Shown here: in pieces, positions 26,009 to 34,790 of the stretch
How the letters are laid out: every line of letters starts with the position of its first letter
Position numbering within the stretch: position 1 is the first letter of the stretch
NCBI GenBank assembly: GCA_937928795.1
Contig: CALFWB010000059.1
Coordinates: 27,030-91,029 of the forward strand
Direction of reading: 5' to 3'
DNA from: an uncultured Anaerolineales bacterium
GTDB lineage: Bacteria > Chloroflexota > Anaerolineae > Anaerolineales > UBA4823
Length of the DNA: 64,000 nucleotides
The notes under the pieces: generated by a model
Databases searched by the model: none
Told to the model about the DNA's origin: nothing
Seen by the model: only the letters and a program-made list of their open reading frames with translations
Program-made: the position numbers and the translations under genes

Positions 26009-27046
26009 GTGAAAGCGGTCTATTTTGAGCAGCACGGTGGTTTGGACGTGCTCCAGTACGGTGATTTGCCCACACCACCTGTAGGGCAGGGTGAGGTGTT
26101 GGTTCGGCTGAGAGCTGCCGCACTAAACCGAGTTGATCTGTGGGTACGCAACGGTTGGCCGGGCTTGAAACTTTCCCTTCCGCATATCCCTGGGGCGGAT
26201 GGAGCAGGTGTGATTGAAGAAGTAGGAGAAGGAGTGACCTCGGTCACCGAGGGGATGGCGGTGGTTATCAATCCGAATATTGGCTGTGGGAAATGCCCGG
26301 AATGTCTGGCTGGTCAGGATAACCGTTGCCGCAATTGGCATTTGCTGGGCGAAACGATCTCAGGAACTTATGCCGAATATGTGGTCGTTCCCGAAAGAAA
26401 TGTTTTACCCTTACCACCATCTTTCCCAATGGCAGAAGCGGCTGCCGCAGCTCTGGTCTTCCAAACCGCTTGGCATTCGTTGATTACGCGTGGGCAGCTC
26501 AAAGCGGGGGAAAGCGTATTGGTCGTGGGTGCGTCTGGCGGCGTTAATACCGCTTGCATACAAATTGCCAAGCTTGCCGGGGCAACCGTGTTCGTTGTCG
26601 GCTCGAATTCAGAGAAGCTGGAGCTAGCCAAAACGCTTGGGGCAGATTTCCTCATTGACCGCTCCCAAGAAGAGAATTGGGCAAAAGTGATTTATCAACT
26701 GACCGATCGTCAAGGGGTGGATATTGTTGTTGATAATGTAGGCACGACGTTTCCTCTAAGTTTTCGGGCGGCGCGCAAAGGGGGGCGCATTCTCACGGTT
26801 GGCAATACCGGTGGTGCGATTTTTGAAATTGACAATCGGTTTATCTTCGGTAAACATCTGAGCTTAATCGGATCGACTATGAGCAATCAACAGGACTTCC
26901 GACAAGTTATGCAGCTTGTTTTTGAAGGCAAATTAAAGGCGGTTTTAGACCGAGTTTATCCGTTGAGAGAAGCCAAACTAGCCCAAGAGCGATTAGAAAG
27001 CGGCCGACAAAACGGGAAAATTGTCTTAGAAATTGGTGATCTTTGA
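26009..27046 (+). CDS. Zinc-binding alcohol dehydrogenase family protein (MDR)
   Basis: A 345-residue medium-chain dehydrogenase/reductase. The GroES-like domain contains HIPGADGAGVIEEVGEGV and the four-Cys structural zinc loop CGKCPECLAGQDNRC. The NAD(P)-binding motif is VGASGGVNTACIQIA, which is the quinone-oxidoreductase-like GxxGGV type. The start is GTG at 26009, with ATAGGAGG upstream. The catalytic zinc ligand usually found in a GHE motif appears as GAD (HIPGADGAG), so the catalytic zinc may be missing and the enzyme may be closer to NADPH-dependent reductases. It overlaps the next gene by four bases. Confidence 0.87.
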   Translation: MKAVYFEQHGGLDVLQYGDLPTPPVGQGEVLVRLRAAALNRVDLWVRNGWPGLKLSLPHIPGADGAGVIEEVGEGVTSVTEGMAVVINPNIGCGKCPECLAGQDNRCRNWHLLGETISGTYAEYVVVPERNVLPLPPSFPMAEAAAAALVFQTAWHSLITRGQLKAGESVLVVGASGGVNTACIQIAKLAGATVFVVGSNSEKLELAKTLGADFLIDRSQEENWAKVIYQLTDRQGVDIVVDNVGTTFPLSFRAARKGGRILTVGNTGGAIFEIDNRFIFGKHLSLIGSTMSNQQDFRQVMQLVFEGKLKAVLDRVYPLREAKLAQERLESGRQNGKIVLEIGDL

Positions 27047-27447
27047 AACCACCGATTTTCGTAACTTTTGTTTTCTTTGGCGTGTTAACCACAGGGAGCG
27101 CGCATCTGATCGGCGTGATTGAGACCTATCATCGATGGAGAACCCTCCAGAACTTATTAGGGAATGTTTCTTATTATATTTTGTTTTCGAATCTGGCATT
27201 ATTCTTAGCTGCAGTTGGCGTTCTAATTGCTATCTGGTTTCGCTATCGCAAGGCGAAGTGGTCAGTTCTGGGCTATTTTCTGTTGTTTGTCTCTTTTAAT
27301 TGGATAGATCGCCTAGTATTTTTTCAAACGAAGGATTTTACCCATCTACCTTTTGTCATTGGGTTTCAAATTTTGATCGGTCTGATCATTTACTTGGGAT
27401 TAGGTCGGAAGTCTGTGAAAGCCTATTTTGGAGAAAGCAATGCCTGA
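27043..27447 (+). CDS. Small four-helix membrane protein, function unknown
   Basis: A 134-residue hydrophobic protein with about four transmembrane helices (near 3-22, 41-66, 75-92 and 104-122). I recognise no family. It begins with TTG overlapping the TGA of the alcohol dehydrogenase gene and ends eight bases inside the carboxyltransferase gene, so it is part of the same transcript. Translation coupling on both sides supports that it is real. The C-terminus is basic and cytoplasmic if the N-terminus is also inside. Confidence 0.6.
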   Translation: MKPPIFVTFVFFGVLTTGSAHLIGVIETYHRWRTLQNLLGNVSYYILFSNLALFLAAVGVLIAIWFRYRKAKWSVLGYFLLFVSFNWIDRLVFFQTKDFTHLPFVIGFQILIGLIIYLGLGRKSVKAYFGESNA

Positions 27448-29002
27448 CGAAAAGCCTCTAAACCCGAAGATTCAAAAATTGCGTCAACTGCGTGCTCAGA
27501 GCTGTCTGGGGGGTGGAGAAGAACGCATCCGAGCCCAGCACGAACGCGGTAAATTGACCGCCCGCGAGCGGATCGATTTACTGCTTGATAAGGGCACCTT
27601 CCGCGAGGTGGATGCCTTTGTCCTGCACCGCACCCACGATTTTGACTTGGATAAGCAGCGTTATTTGGGGGATAGCGTGGTGACCGGCTGGGGGATGATC
27701 GAAGGACGCTTGGTATACGTCTTTTCGCAAGATTTCACCGTTTTTGGGGGTAGCCTCGGAGAAGTTCATGCCGAGAAGGTGTGTAAGATTATGGATATGG
27801 CGATGAAAAACGGTGCGCCCGTGATTGGACTCAACGACTCAGGCGGGGCACGCATTCAAGAGGGGGTAGTTTCTCTCGGCGGCTATGCCGATATCTTTTT
27901 GCGCAATACGTTAGCTTCGGGGGTCATCCCGCAAATTAGCGTTATCATGGGACCTTGCGCCGGTGGAGCGGTGTATTCTCCCGCCTTAACCGACTTTATC
28001 CTGATGGTGCGGAACTCTTCGTATATGTTTATTACAGGCCCAGAAGTGGTTAAGGCAGTTACTCATGAAGACGTAACCTTTGAGGAGTTAGGAGGTGCGG
28101 CGGTACACTCGGAGATTTCGGGGGTTTGTCATCTGGCAGCCGATAGTGAAGCGGATGCTCTCTACCTTGTGCGCAAGTTACTTAGTTATATTCCTCAAAA
28201 CAACCTAGAAGATCCGCCTTTTGTTCCCCCGGTGGACGATCCTTTGCGCATGGAAGAAGCTTTGGATGAGATTATCCCAGATGATCCCCAAAAACCGTAT
28301 GATATGCGCGAGGTGATTCGCTTAGTGGTCGATGACGGCATTTTCTTTGAAATTCAAGAATACTTTGCTCCAAACATCGTCATTGGCTTTGCGCGCTTAG
28401 GTGGTCATAGTGTTGGAGTGGTGGCTAATCAACCGGCAGTACTGGCAGGGGTATTGGACATCAAATCTTCCGAGAAAGCCGCTCGCTTTGTTCGATTTTG
28501 TGACGCCTTTAATATCCCCTTAGTGACCTTCGTAGATGTACCGGGCTTCTTACCCGGTGTAAGTCAGGAACATGGCGGCATCATCCGCTCGGGGGCAAAA
28601 TTGCTATATGCGTATTGCGAGGCAACCGTGCCAAAGCTGACGGTCGTCACCCGCAAGGCTTATGGTGGCGCGTATGACGTGATGAGCAGCAAACACATCC
28701 GTGGCGATGTGAATTTCGCTTGGCCTTCGGCAGAAATTGCCGTAATGGGCCCTGAGGGCGCGGTGAATATCATCTTCCGCAAAGAAATTGCTAAAGCGGA
28801 AGACCCCGAAAAGCGCCGTGAGGAGTTGGTGAGGGAATACCGAGAAAAGTTTGCTAATCCGTACATTGCTGCCGAGAGAGGCTATATTGACGACGTTATT
28901 GAGCCACACGAGACGCGGCCACGCTTGATCAATGCTTTGGAGATGCTCGCCAATAAACGCGATACCAACCCACCCAAAAAACACGGGTGTATTCCCTTAT
29001 GA
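27440..29002 (+). CDS. Acyl-CoA carboxylase, carboxyltransferase (beta) subunit
   Basis: A 520-residue carboxyltransferase of the propionyl/methylmalonyl-CoA carboxylase type. The crotonase-fold blocks [19 protein letters not shown] and [17 protein letters not shown] in the N-terminal half form the acyl-CoA oxyanion region, and [20 protein letters not shown] and [15 protein letters not shown] in the C-terminal half form the biotin-side region. The ATG at 27440, after GGAGAAAG, was preferred to the track's TTG. With the biotin carboxylase and carrier genes downstream it would make an acyl-CoA carboxylase, most likely for propionyl-CoA. Chain-length preference cannot be read from sequence alone. 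Confidence 0.93.
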   Translation: MPDEKPLNPKIQKLRQLRAQSCLGGGEERIRAQHERGKLTARERIDLLLDKGTFREVDAFVLHRTHDFDLDKQRYLGDSVVTGWGMIEGRLVYVFSQDFTVFGGSLGEVHAEKVCKIMDMAMKNGAPVIGLNDSGGARIQEGVVSLGGYADIFLRNTLASGVIPQISVIMGPCAGGAVYSPALTDFILMVRNSSYMFITGPEVVKAVTHEDVTFEELGGAAVHSEISGVCHLAADSEADALYLVRKLLSYIPQNNLEDPPFVPPVDDPLRMEEALDEIIPDDPQKPYDMREVIRLVVDDGIFFEIQEYFAPNIVIGFARLGGHSVGVVANQPAVLAGVLDIKSSEKAARFVRFCDAFNIPLVTFVDVPGFLPGVSQEHGGIIRSGAKLLYAYCEATVPKLTVVTRKAYGGAYDVMSSKHIRGDVNFAWPSAEIAVMGPEGAVNIIFRKEIAKAEDPEKRREELVREYREKFANPYIAAERGYIDDVIEPHETRPRLINALEMLANKRDTNPPKKHGCIPL

Positions 29003-29052
29003 TCCGTTCGTTGTGAAAATCCACCTGTTATCCTCGGGAAGGTGAGGGCTAC

Positions 29053-29826
29053 ATGAGTTGGCAAAAAGAGTGGATCGAGGTCAGAGGTCACCGCGTTTAT
29101 CTTGAGCGGTTTGAAACGGATAGCCCGCTGCTGGTTGTCCTGTTGCATCATGGGTTGGGAAGTGTGCAGGCTTGGCGTGCCCAGATGGACTTTTTGACGA
29201 GCCAAGGCATTCCCATTCTGGCTTATGATCGTTGGGGATATGGCCAGTCGGATGATCGGGCGCAATTAGATCCGCCTTTTTTTGAAGAAGATGTGCAAGA
29301 TTTAGAGGCAATCGTATCGCAGCTTGCCAAACCTTTGGTTCTTGTGGGGCATTCGGACGGCGGCAACATCGCCCTAACGTATGCAAGTCGTCAGCCAGAG
29401 AACTTGCGCGGAGTTGTGGTAATTGCAGCCCATATTTACTTTGAACCCAAGATGGCAAGTGGAATGCAGGAGCTAATTCGTTCTTATCAAGAAAATGAGG
29501 TTTTCCAAAAAAGCCTGCACCGAGTCCACAAAGGCAAACCCGTGTTTGAACGCTGGTTTCAAGCCTGGACTCAACTGGGTATGGATTGGGATATGAGACG
29601 GATTCTCTCCTCGATATCCTGTCCGGTATTCGTGGTGCAGGGGAGTGAAGATGAACATGCAACCATTCAACATGCCTTGGACCTGACCAAGGCTTTGCCG
29701 AATGGGCGAGTACAAATCCTCGAAGGGGTGAATCACATGCTACCACAAAAAGCTGCGGGCATCTTCAATCCACTCCTTAGCGAAGCTCTTATGGAGTTTC
29801 AGAAGGGAAATCAGTATGTTCAATAA
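29053..29826 (+). CDS. Alpha/beta hydrolase
   Basis: A 257-residue alpha/beta-hydrolase fold protein. The oxyanion-hole block is [12 protein letters not shown], the nucleophile elbow is GHSDGG, and the acid and His are probably in VQGSEDEHA and [10 protein letters not shown]. Hydrolases of this shape act on esters, thioesters or lactones; no specificity can be stated. GGAAGGTGAGGG precedes the ATG. It lies between the carboxyltransferase and biotin carboxylase genes and overlaps the latter by 11 bases, which suggests a linked function such as thioester hydrolysis, but this is inference. Confidence 0.87.
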   Translation: MSWQKEWIEVRGHRVYLERFETDSPLLVVLLHHGLGSVQAWRAQMDFLTSQGIPILAYDRWGYGQSDDRAQLDPPFFEEDVQDLEAIVSQLAKPLVLVGHSDGGNIALTYASRQPENLRGVVVIAAHIYFEPKMASGMQELIRSYQENEVFQKSLHRVHKGKPVFERWFQAWTQLGMDWDMRRILSSISCPVFVVQGSEDEHATIQHALDLTKALPNGRVQILEGVNHMLPQKAAGIFNPLLSEALMEFQKGNQYVQ

Positions 29827-31330
29827 AGTACTGATCGCTAATCGGGGTGAAATTGCGGTTCGCATTTTGCGCGCCTGTCGGGAGCTGGGAATGAAAACCG
29901 TGGCGGTTTTTTCCGATGCTGACCGACACGCGCTGCATGTCCGTTATGCTGACGAGGCATATTACATTGGAGCGTCTCCTTCGCGAGAGTCTTATTTGCG
30001 GGGAGATAAAATTATCGAAGTCGCCCTGAAATCTGGGGCTGGCGCCATCCATCCGGGTTATGGCTTTCTAGCGGAACGCGCCGATTTTGCCCAAGCGGTT
30101 CTGGATGCCGGCTTGGCGTTTATCGGCCCGAAGCCTTCTTCAATTGCGGCTATGGGAGATAAAGCCGTAGCGCGCGCAACCGTATCGAAAGCTGGTGTGC
30201 CGGTTGTGCCCGGCACAGAAGGGGAAGGGGCGTTGAGAGATGATGAATTGTTGGCGATTGCGCCTCAGATTGGCTTTCCGTTACTGATTAAGGCAACGGC
30301 TGGCGGGGGAGGGAAGGGGATGCGCGAGGTCAAGTTCCTAGATGAGATGCCGGCTCTGCTAAAAGCTGCCCGGCGCGAAGCAGAAGCCGCTTTTGGAGAC
30401 GGGAATGTATATCTAGAGAAATTGATCGATGGAGCAAGACATATTGAATTCCAAATCCTAGCCGACACGCATGGAAATGTTATCCACCTCGGCGAAAGAG
30501 AGTGTTCGCTACAACGCCGCCACCAAAAATTGCTCGAAGAAAGCCCCTCTCCTTTTATTGGCGATGATGAAGAGTTGCGACAAAGAATGGGAGAAGTTGC
30601 AGTAAGAGCAGCAGAAGCGGTAGGATACGTCAATGCGGGGACGATCGAATTCCTGGTGGATAAAGATAAAAAATTTTATTTCCTAGAGATGAACACCCGC
30701 CTGCAAGTCGAGCACCCGATTACCGAGATGGTCACCGGGGTTGATATCGTCAAAGAACAGATTCGCATCGCGCGCGGCAGGCAACTTCGTTATACGCAAG
30801 AGGATATCTTCCTCAAGGGTTGGTCAATCGAGTGCCGCATTAACGCTGAAGACCCGTATAATAACTTCATGCCCTCTACAGGGGTGCTCACCCATATTAT
30901 CCCACCGACCGGACCTGGGGTGCGAATTGACACCGGCGTTTATCCGGGGTTTGAGATTACACCCTACTACGACTCACTCATCTCGAAGTTGATTGTGTGG
31001 GGCGAAACCCGAGCAGAAGCGATTCTGAGGATGCGCCGCGCCCTTGAAGAATATCGTATCCTCGGCGTGCACACTAACATTCCCTTCCATCAGCGGTTAA
31101 TGGATTCGCACCGCTTTATGGCTGGCCAATTTGACACTCGCTTTGTGGAAGAGCGTTTTTCACTCGAAAGCGCTCAAGAAAATATCGAAACCCATCCCAA
31201 TATCGCCGCAATCATTGCTGCACTGGTAGCACATCGAGAAACCCGCCGCGCAGCTCAATTTGTCCGCCGTGGGGAACGCGACATCAGCAACTGGAAATGG
31301 CTCGGTCGCTGGGAAAGGATCAGAAAATGA
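29816..31330 (+). CDS. Acyl-CoA carboxylase, biotin carboxylase subunit
   Basis: A 504-residue biotin carboxylase that carboxylates biotin on its carrier with ATP and bicarbonate. The N-terminal block [17 protein letters not shown], the ATP-grasp glycine loop [14 protein letters not shown], the ADEAYYIG segment and [18 protein letters not shown] are all conserved. The C-terminal domain is present. The subunit carries no biotin carrier domain of its own, unlike actinobacterial alpha chains; the carrier is a separate gene that overlaps its stop (ATGA). AccC of fatty acid synthesis is the alternative, but the neighbours point to an acyl-CoA carboxylase. Confidence 0.94.
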   Translation: MFNKVLIANRGEIAVRILRACRELGMKTVAVFSDADRHALHVRYADEAYYIGASPSRESYLRGDKIIEVALKSGAGAIHPGYGFLAERADFAQAVLDAGLAFIGPKPSSIAAMGDKAVARATVSKAGVPVVPGTEGEGALRDDELLAIAPQIGFPLLIKATAGGGGKGMREVKFLDEMPALLKAARREAEAAFGDGNVYLEKLIDGARHIEFQILADTHGNVIHLGERECSLQRRHQKLLEESPSPFIGDDEELRQRMGEVAVRAAEAVGYVNAGTIEFLVDKDKKFYFLEMNTRLQVEHPITEMVTGVDIVKEQIRIARGRQLRYTQEDIFLKGWSIECRINAEDPYNNFMPSTGVLTHIIPPTGPGVRIDTGVYPGFEITPYYDSLISKLIVWGETRAEAILRMRRALEEYRILGVHTNIPFHQRLMDSHRFMAGQFDTRFVEERFSLESAQENIETHPNIAAIIAALVAHRETRRAAQFVRRGERDISNWKWLGRWERIRK

Positions 31331-31833
31331 TCAATGTAAGGTATATTGCCACGATCGATCAGGTTGACTACCTGGTTGAAATTATCGATGACAAGCATGT
31401 TGCCTTGAATGGTCAAATTTATGAAATTGACTTTGCTTCGGTCAGCGATCAACCGATCTATTCCTTGCTGATTGACGGAGAATCTTATGAGGCTTTTGTT
31501 GATCGGCGCGAGGAAGAGTGGCAAATCTTATTGCTCGGTAACCTGTATTTGGTGCGTGTGGAAGATGAACGGGAAAAGCGCTTGAGAGCTGCGGCAGGGG
31601 GAAGAGTGATTGAACGCGGTGAATTTCATCTGAAAGCGCCGATGCCCGGATTGGTGGTTGCTATCCCAGTGACTGAGGGTCAGCGGGTCAATAAAGGGGA
31701 TGTGTTGGTCATCTTAGAGTCAATGAAAATGCAGAATGAACTCAAGTCTCCCCGCGATGGCGTTGTCATTCGCTTGAGAGTGGGCGTGGGGGATAGTGTT
31801 GAACAATCTGAAACATTACTAAGCGTAGTCTGA
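31327..31833 (+). CDS. Biotin carboxyl carrier protein of acyl-CoA carboxylase
   Basis: A 168-residue carrier subunit. The C-terminal biotinyl domain (about 95-168) has the attachment site ESMKMQNE, where the Lys is biotinylated, and PRDGVVIRL follows. The N-terminal part (about 1-90) is a beta-rich domain with [17 protein letters not shown] chose the ATG at 31327, which overlaps the biotin carboxylase TGA and has AAAGGA at good distance, rather than the track start ten codons earlier. It shuttles carboxybiotin between the biotin carboxylase and the carboxyltransferase encoded upstream. Confidence 0.93.
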   Translation: MINVRYIATIDQVDYLVEIIDDKHVALNGQIYEIDFASVSDQPIYSLLIDGESYEAFVDRREEEWQILLLGNLYLVRVEDEREKRLRAAAGGRVIERGEFHLKAPMPGLVVAIPVTEGQRVNKGDVLVILESMKMQNELKSPRDGVVIRLRVGVGDSVEQSETLLSVV

Positions 31834-31849
31834 GTTAAGGAGAGACCGA

Positions 31850-32461
31850 ATGCAGGAACGCGAGATTGAAGTAAAGTTTTTAGTCAAGGACCTAAGCGCA
31901 ATTGAGGCTAAGTTAAAGCAAGCGCAGGCAAGGCTGCTTCAACCGAGGATGTTTGAACAAAACCTGAGGTTTGATACTCCCGACCGAAGGTTATCTCAGC
32001 GTGGGGAGGTTTTGCGGTTGCGAAGAGACGTGCATAATCTCCTGACCTATAAAGGGGTTAGTTCGGATGATCACGGTGCTCGATCGCGGGTGGAGATCCA
32101 AACCCAAGTTGCGGATTTCGAAGCGACTCGGCGGTTGTTTGAAGCCTTGGGTTATTCTGTGATCATGACTTATGAGAAGTATCGCTGTGAGTACGAAGTT
32201 GATGAGGGACGAATCTCGCTGGATGAAATGCCGTATGGGAATTTTGTCGAGATTGAAGCGGAGAGTGCAGAGAAAATCCAGCAGCTCTGCCAATTCTTGA
32301 GTCTTGATTGGTCGAAGCGAGTTTTCTATAGCTACGCCGAACTTTTTTCGCTTATTAAGGACGCAGACCAACTAGAAACGGATGATTTATCTTTTGAAAC
32401 CTTCAAAAATTGGCAAGGTAATCTTGCCCATTTTAGCATTTTCCCTGCAGATGATGAATAA
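31850..32461 (+). CDS. CYTH domain protein (CyaB/thiamine-triphosphatase-like)
   Basis: A 203-residue CYTH-superfamily protein. The signature EREIEVKF (ExExK) is at the N-terminus. Charged residues at LRFDTPDRRL, RLRRD and LTYKG, and the later VEIE, build the triphosphate tunnel. Relatives include class IV adenylate cyclases, thiamine triphosphatases and inorganic triphosphatases; most bacterial homologues hydrolyse triphosphates with Mg2+ or Mn2+. AAGGAGAG precedes the ATG. It follows the carrier-protein gene by 16 bases, so it may be transcribed with the carboxylase, though no functional link is obvious. Confidence 0.88.
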   Translation: MQEREIEVKFLVKDLSAIEAKLKQAQARLLQPRMFEQNLRFDTPDRRLSQRGEVLRLRRDVHNLLTYKGVSSDDHGARSRVEIQTQVADFEATRRLFEALGYSVIMTYEKYRCEYEVDEGRISLDEMPYGNFVEIEAESAEKIQQLCQFLSLDWSKRVFYSYAELFSLIKDADQLETDDLSFETFKNWQGNLAHFSIFPADDE

Positions 32462-32534
32462 GGTCAAAATTGAAAAGGCTAATCCAAAGTGCATCTTCGC
32501 TTGAGCAGGCGTTTTGAAGTGCTGAAGCCTTGCA

Positions 32535-33389
32535 TCAGGCGTCAACCAGTTTGAGCCCTTTCCAAGCTAAACGATTTATGGTTGAAAAAGGAAGACCAAT
32601 CAACTTAAGGAAATTTTTGAGAGGGGTGGGGTCACCACTGGTTGCAAATTTTAGCTCCCCCATTTTGGTGGGGTCATTAAGAAGTCTGCGTTGTTGAAGT
32701 ACCCGGTAGGTTTGGCGTGCCACTGCCGGGGCGGGATCGATCACACGCACCTTCTCACCAACAATTTCTTGGATTAATGGAACAACAAATGGGTAATGCG
32801 TACAACCCAAGACAACCGTATCAATATTTTGGGCTAGCATAGGGAGTAAAGCGTCTTCAAGAATTTTTCGGCTCGTTGTGCTGCTAAAATTTCCTTGCTC
32901 GATTTGTTGCACCAAGCCGGGGCAGGTATGTTGGTAAAGCTTCACACCTTGGGCAAAGCGTTCGATGACTGAGGCGTAGAGCGCGCCTTGAAACGTGGCT
33001 GGGGTTGCTAAAACTCCAACTGCACCGCTTTGGGTTGTTTCGGCGGCTGGTTTGACTGCGGGCTCCATACCGATAAAGGGAAGATCGGGATATGATTGAC
33101 GAAGAGACTTAAGAGCGGCTGCTGAAGCTGTGTTACAAGCGACAACGATGATTTTGGCATTTTTCGAGATCAAATATTCGGTGATGCCCATGGCGTAATT
33201 GCGAACCTCTTCCATGGGTCTTTGTCCATAAGGGACATGGGCTTGGTCGGCTATGTAGAGGACATTCTCATGAGGAAGTTGACGCACAATCTCTCTTAAA
33301 ACACTTAGTCCCCCTACACCGGAATCGAAAACCCCAATCGGTGCAGAGGGGGAAAAAGGAAATGTTGAATCGGCAGAAGCCGTCGCCAA
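32535..33389 (-). CDS. murI: Glutamate racemase
   Basis: A 284-residue glutamate racemase that makes D-glutamate for peptidoglycan. The two catalytic cysteines are in VACNTASAAAL and VVLGCTHYPFV, and the N-terminal block IGVFDSGVGGLSVLREI is characteristic. The only in-frame start ahead of this block is a TTG at 33389, three bases after the rplS stop, giving a 16-residue extension of low complexity. A rare ATT start next to the conserved block cannot be excluded. It is probably co-transcribed with rplS. Confidence 0.93.
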   Translation of the reverse strand: MATASADSTFPFSPSAPIGVFDSGVGGLSVLREIVRQLPHENVLYIADQAHVPYGQRPMEEVRNYAMGITEYLISKNAKIIVVACNTASAAALKSLRQSYPDLPFIGMEPAVKPAAETTQSGAVGVLATPATFQGALYASVIERFAQGVKLYQHTCPGLVQQIEQGNFSSTTSRKILEDALLPMLAQNIDTVVLGCTHYPFVVPLIQEIVGEKVRVIDPAPAVARQTYRVLQQRRLLNDPTKMGELKFATSGDPTPLKNFLKLIGLPFSTINRLAWKGLKLVDA

Positions 33390-33391
33390 GC

Positions 33392-33742
33392 TTATGCAGT
33401 GAACTTGGTCTTAAGCCGAGAGCTTTTACCCGTCCGCCCGCGCAGGAAGTAGAGCTGAGCGCGACGCACGTGAGCATGGCGTTCGACAATGACTTTTTCA
33501 AGACGAGGGGATTTCAAGAGAAATGTTCTTTCTACCCCAATGCCGTTGCTGGCGATGCGCCGCACTGTGAAGTTGGCGTTATTACCGCCTTTGCCCATGC
33601 GAATAACCGTGCCGCGGAATTCCTGTGTTCGCTCGGAGTTGCCTTCTTTGATACGGATGAAAACTCTGACGGAATCTCCAGGCCGTAATTCAGGGATGTT
33701 TTCGTTGATCGGTGCTTCAACAGCTTGCAATAATTCGCTCAT
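33392..33742 (-). CDS. rplS: 50S ribosomal protein L19
   Basis: A 116-residue L19 with the family core LRPGDSVRVFIRIKEG, QEFRGTVI, ANFTVRRIASNGIGVERTFLLKSPRLEKVIV and the basic tail LYFLRGRTGKSSR. L19 sits at the 30S-50S interface. The length is usual. It is the upstream gene of a pair with murI, not of the common rpsP-rimM-trmD-rplS operon, which is not visible here. Confidence 0.97.
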   Translation of the reverse strand: MSELLQAVEAPINENIPELRPGDSVRVFIRIKEGNSERTQEFRGTVIRMGKGGNNANFTVRRIASNGIGVERTFLLKSPRLEKVIVERHAHVRRAQLYFLRGRTGKSSRLKTKFTA

Positions 33743-33885
33743 AAGACAATCCTTGAGATTGGTTTATTCTGATAAGAATTTCAAACGCGAACGTAAATTA
33801 TATCATGAATTGTCAATCGTCATGAAAATTTATCGAGAAAAACTCGAAACTTGCCCTAAATCGGCACTTGCAAACCAAAACTCTG

Positions 33886-33894
33886 TGGTAAAAT
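33886..33894 (+). promoter_or_regulatory. Extended -10 box of tRNA-Glu
   Basis: TGG-TAAAAT lies ten bases upstream of the tRNA-Glu 5' end, with TTGCAA 15 bases further up as a possible -35. The spacing is short, so the TGn extension probably matters. Confidence 0.45.
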
Positions 33895-33904
33895 ACCTTC
33901 GTTT

Positions 33905-33977
33905 GCCCCCATCGTCTAGGGGACTAGGACGCAGCCCTTTCAAGGCTAAAACGGGGGTTCGAATCCCCCTGGGGGCA
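33905..33977 (+). tRNA. tRNA-Glu (anticodon TTC)
   Basis: A 73-base cloverleaf. The acceptor arms GCCCCCA and TGGGGGC pair fully with discriminator A. The D arm includes TCTAGGGGACTAGGA, the anticodon loop is CTTTCAA with TTC, and the T arm CGGGGGTTCGAATCCCCC is perfect. CCA is not encoded. A strong terminator follows within eight bases. Confidence 0.97.
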
Positions 33978-33984
33978 TTTTTAC

Positions 33985-34016
33985 TCCCCAACCATTAGGT
34001 TGGGGAATTTTATTTG
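33985..34016 (+). terminator. Intrinsic terminator after tRNA-Glu
   Basis: TCCCCAACC-atta-GGTTGGGGA forms a perfect 9-bp stem, followed by the T-rich ATTTTATTTG. It is a classic Rho-independent terminator directly behind the tRNA. Confidence 0.88.
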
Positions 34017-34046
34017 CACCTTACAAAAGTATTAGGTAACTCCTTA

Positions 34047-34074
34047 TTGCTAGGATACGACTTTCCATTAGAAT
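34047..34074 (+). promoter_or_regulatory. Promoter of cysH
   Basis: TTGCTA, 16 bases, TAGAAT. The -10 box ends nine bases before the cysH ATG, so the mRNA would have almost no leader; no Shine-Dalgarno sequence is seen. Confidence 0.5.
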
Positions 34075-34083
34075 TGATATGGT

Positions 34084-34773
34084 ATGGAACAGCATGACCT
34101 CTCCGCCCTTGCCGATTCATTTGAGTCCCTTGCGCCACAAGACATTCTTGCTTGGGCTATTCCAGAATATTCTCCTCATATTGTGATGTCAACCGCCTTT
34201 GGACCAGGGGGAATTGTCCTCATGCATCTCGTGAAGCAAATGGGTTATGACATCCCTGTTTTCTATATTGATACGGGCTTGTTATTTCCAGAGGTGCATC
34301 AATTGCGCTCCGTATTGGAGCAGACCCTGGGCATCCGCTTTGAAAGAATTGAGCCTGCACTGAGTCTGGAGGAACAAGCAGAGCAGTTTGGTGAGAAATT
34401 ATGGGAGCGAGATGCCGATACCTGCTGCTGGTTGCGTAAGGTGCTCCCGCTGCAACGCTATCTTCGCGACAAAAAAGCCTGGATCAGTGCCATCCGGGCA
34501 GACCAGACTAAAAACCGTGCCAAAGGCAGAGTCATTGAGTGGGATGAGCGATTTCAGGTGGTCAAAATTAACCCTTTGTTAAAGTGGAGTGAGGGTCAGA
34601 TTTGGGAATATATTAAGCGACATGGTCTTCCTTATAATCCTTTGCATGATCGGGGATATCCAAGCCTCGGTTGCATCCCTTGTACATCGCCGATTGAAAA
34701 CGGGGAAGATATGCGCGCTGGTCGTTGGAGGGGGAAAACAAAAGTTGAATGTGGTATTCATGTCCGAACGTGA
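34084..34773 (+). CDS. cysH: Phosphoadenylyl/adenylyl-sulfate reductase, Fe-S type
   Basis: A 229-residue assimilatory reductase that reduces activated sulfate to sulfite with thioredoxin. Cys114-Cys115 in DTCCWLRKVLPL and the CxxC at 197-200 (GCIPCTSP) are the four ligands of the [4Fe-4S] cluster typical of adenylyl-sulfate (APS) reductases. The catalytic Cys223 is in ECGIH at the C-terminus. The N-terminal STAFGPGGIVLMHL is the PP-loop-like nucleotide site. The cluster suggests APS rather than PAPS as substrate. No sulfate adenylyltransferase, transporter or sulfite reductase gene is adjacent. The mRNA may be nearly leaderless. Confidence 0.92.
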   Translation: MEQHDLSALADSFESLAPQDILAWAIPEYSPHIVMSTAFGPGGIVLMHLVKQMGYDIPVFYIDTGLLFPEVHQLRSVLEQTLGIRFERIEPALSLEEQAEQFGEKLWERDADTCCWLRKVLPLQRYLRDKKAWISAIRADQTKNRAKGRVIEWDERFQVVKINPLLKWSEGQIWEYIKRHGLPYNPLHDRGYPSLGCIPCTSPIENGEDMRAGRWRGKTKVECGIHVRT

Positions 34774-34790
34774 TTCTGCGTTGTGCTGTT

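Noticed and set aside
29081-29746. 221-residue minus-strand ORF
   Set aside because: Antisense to the alpha/beta hydrolase, which has the nucleophile elbow and a ribosome binding site.
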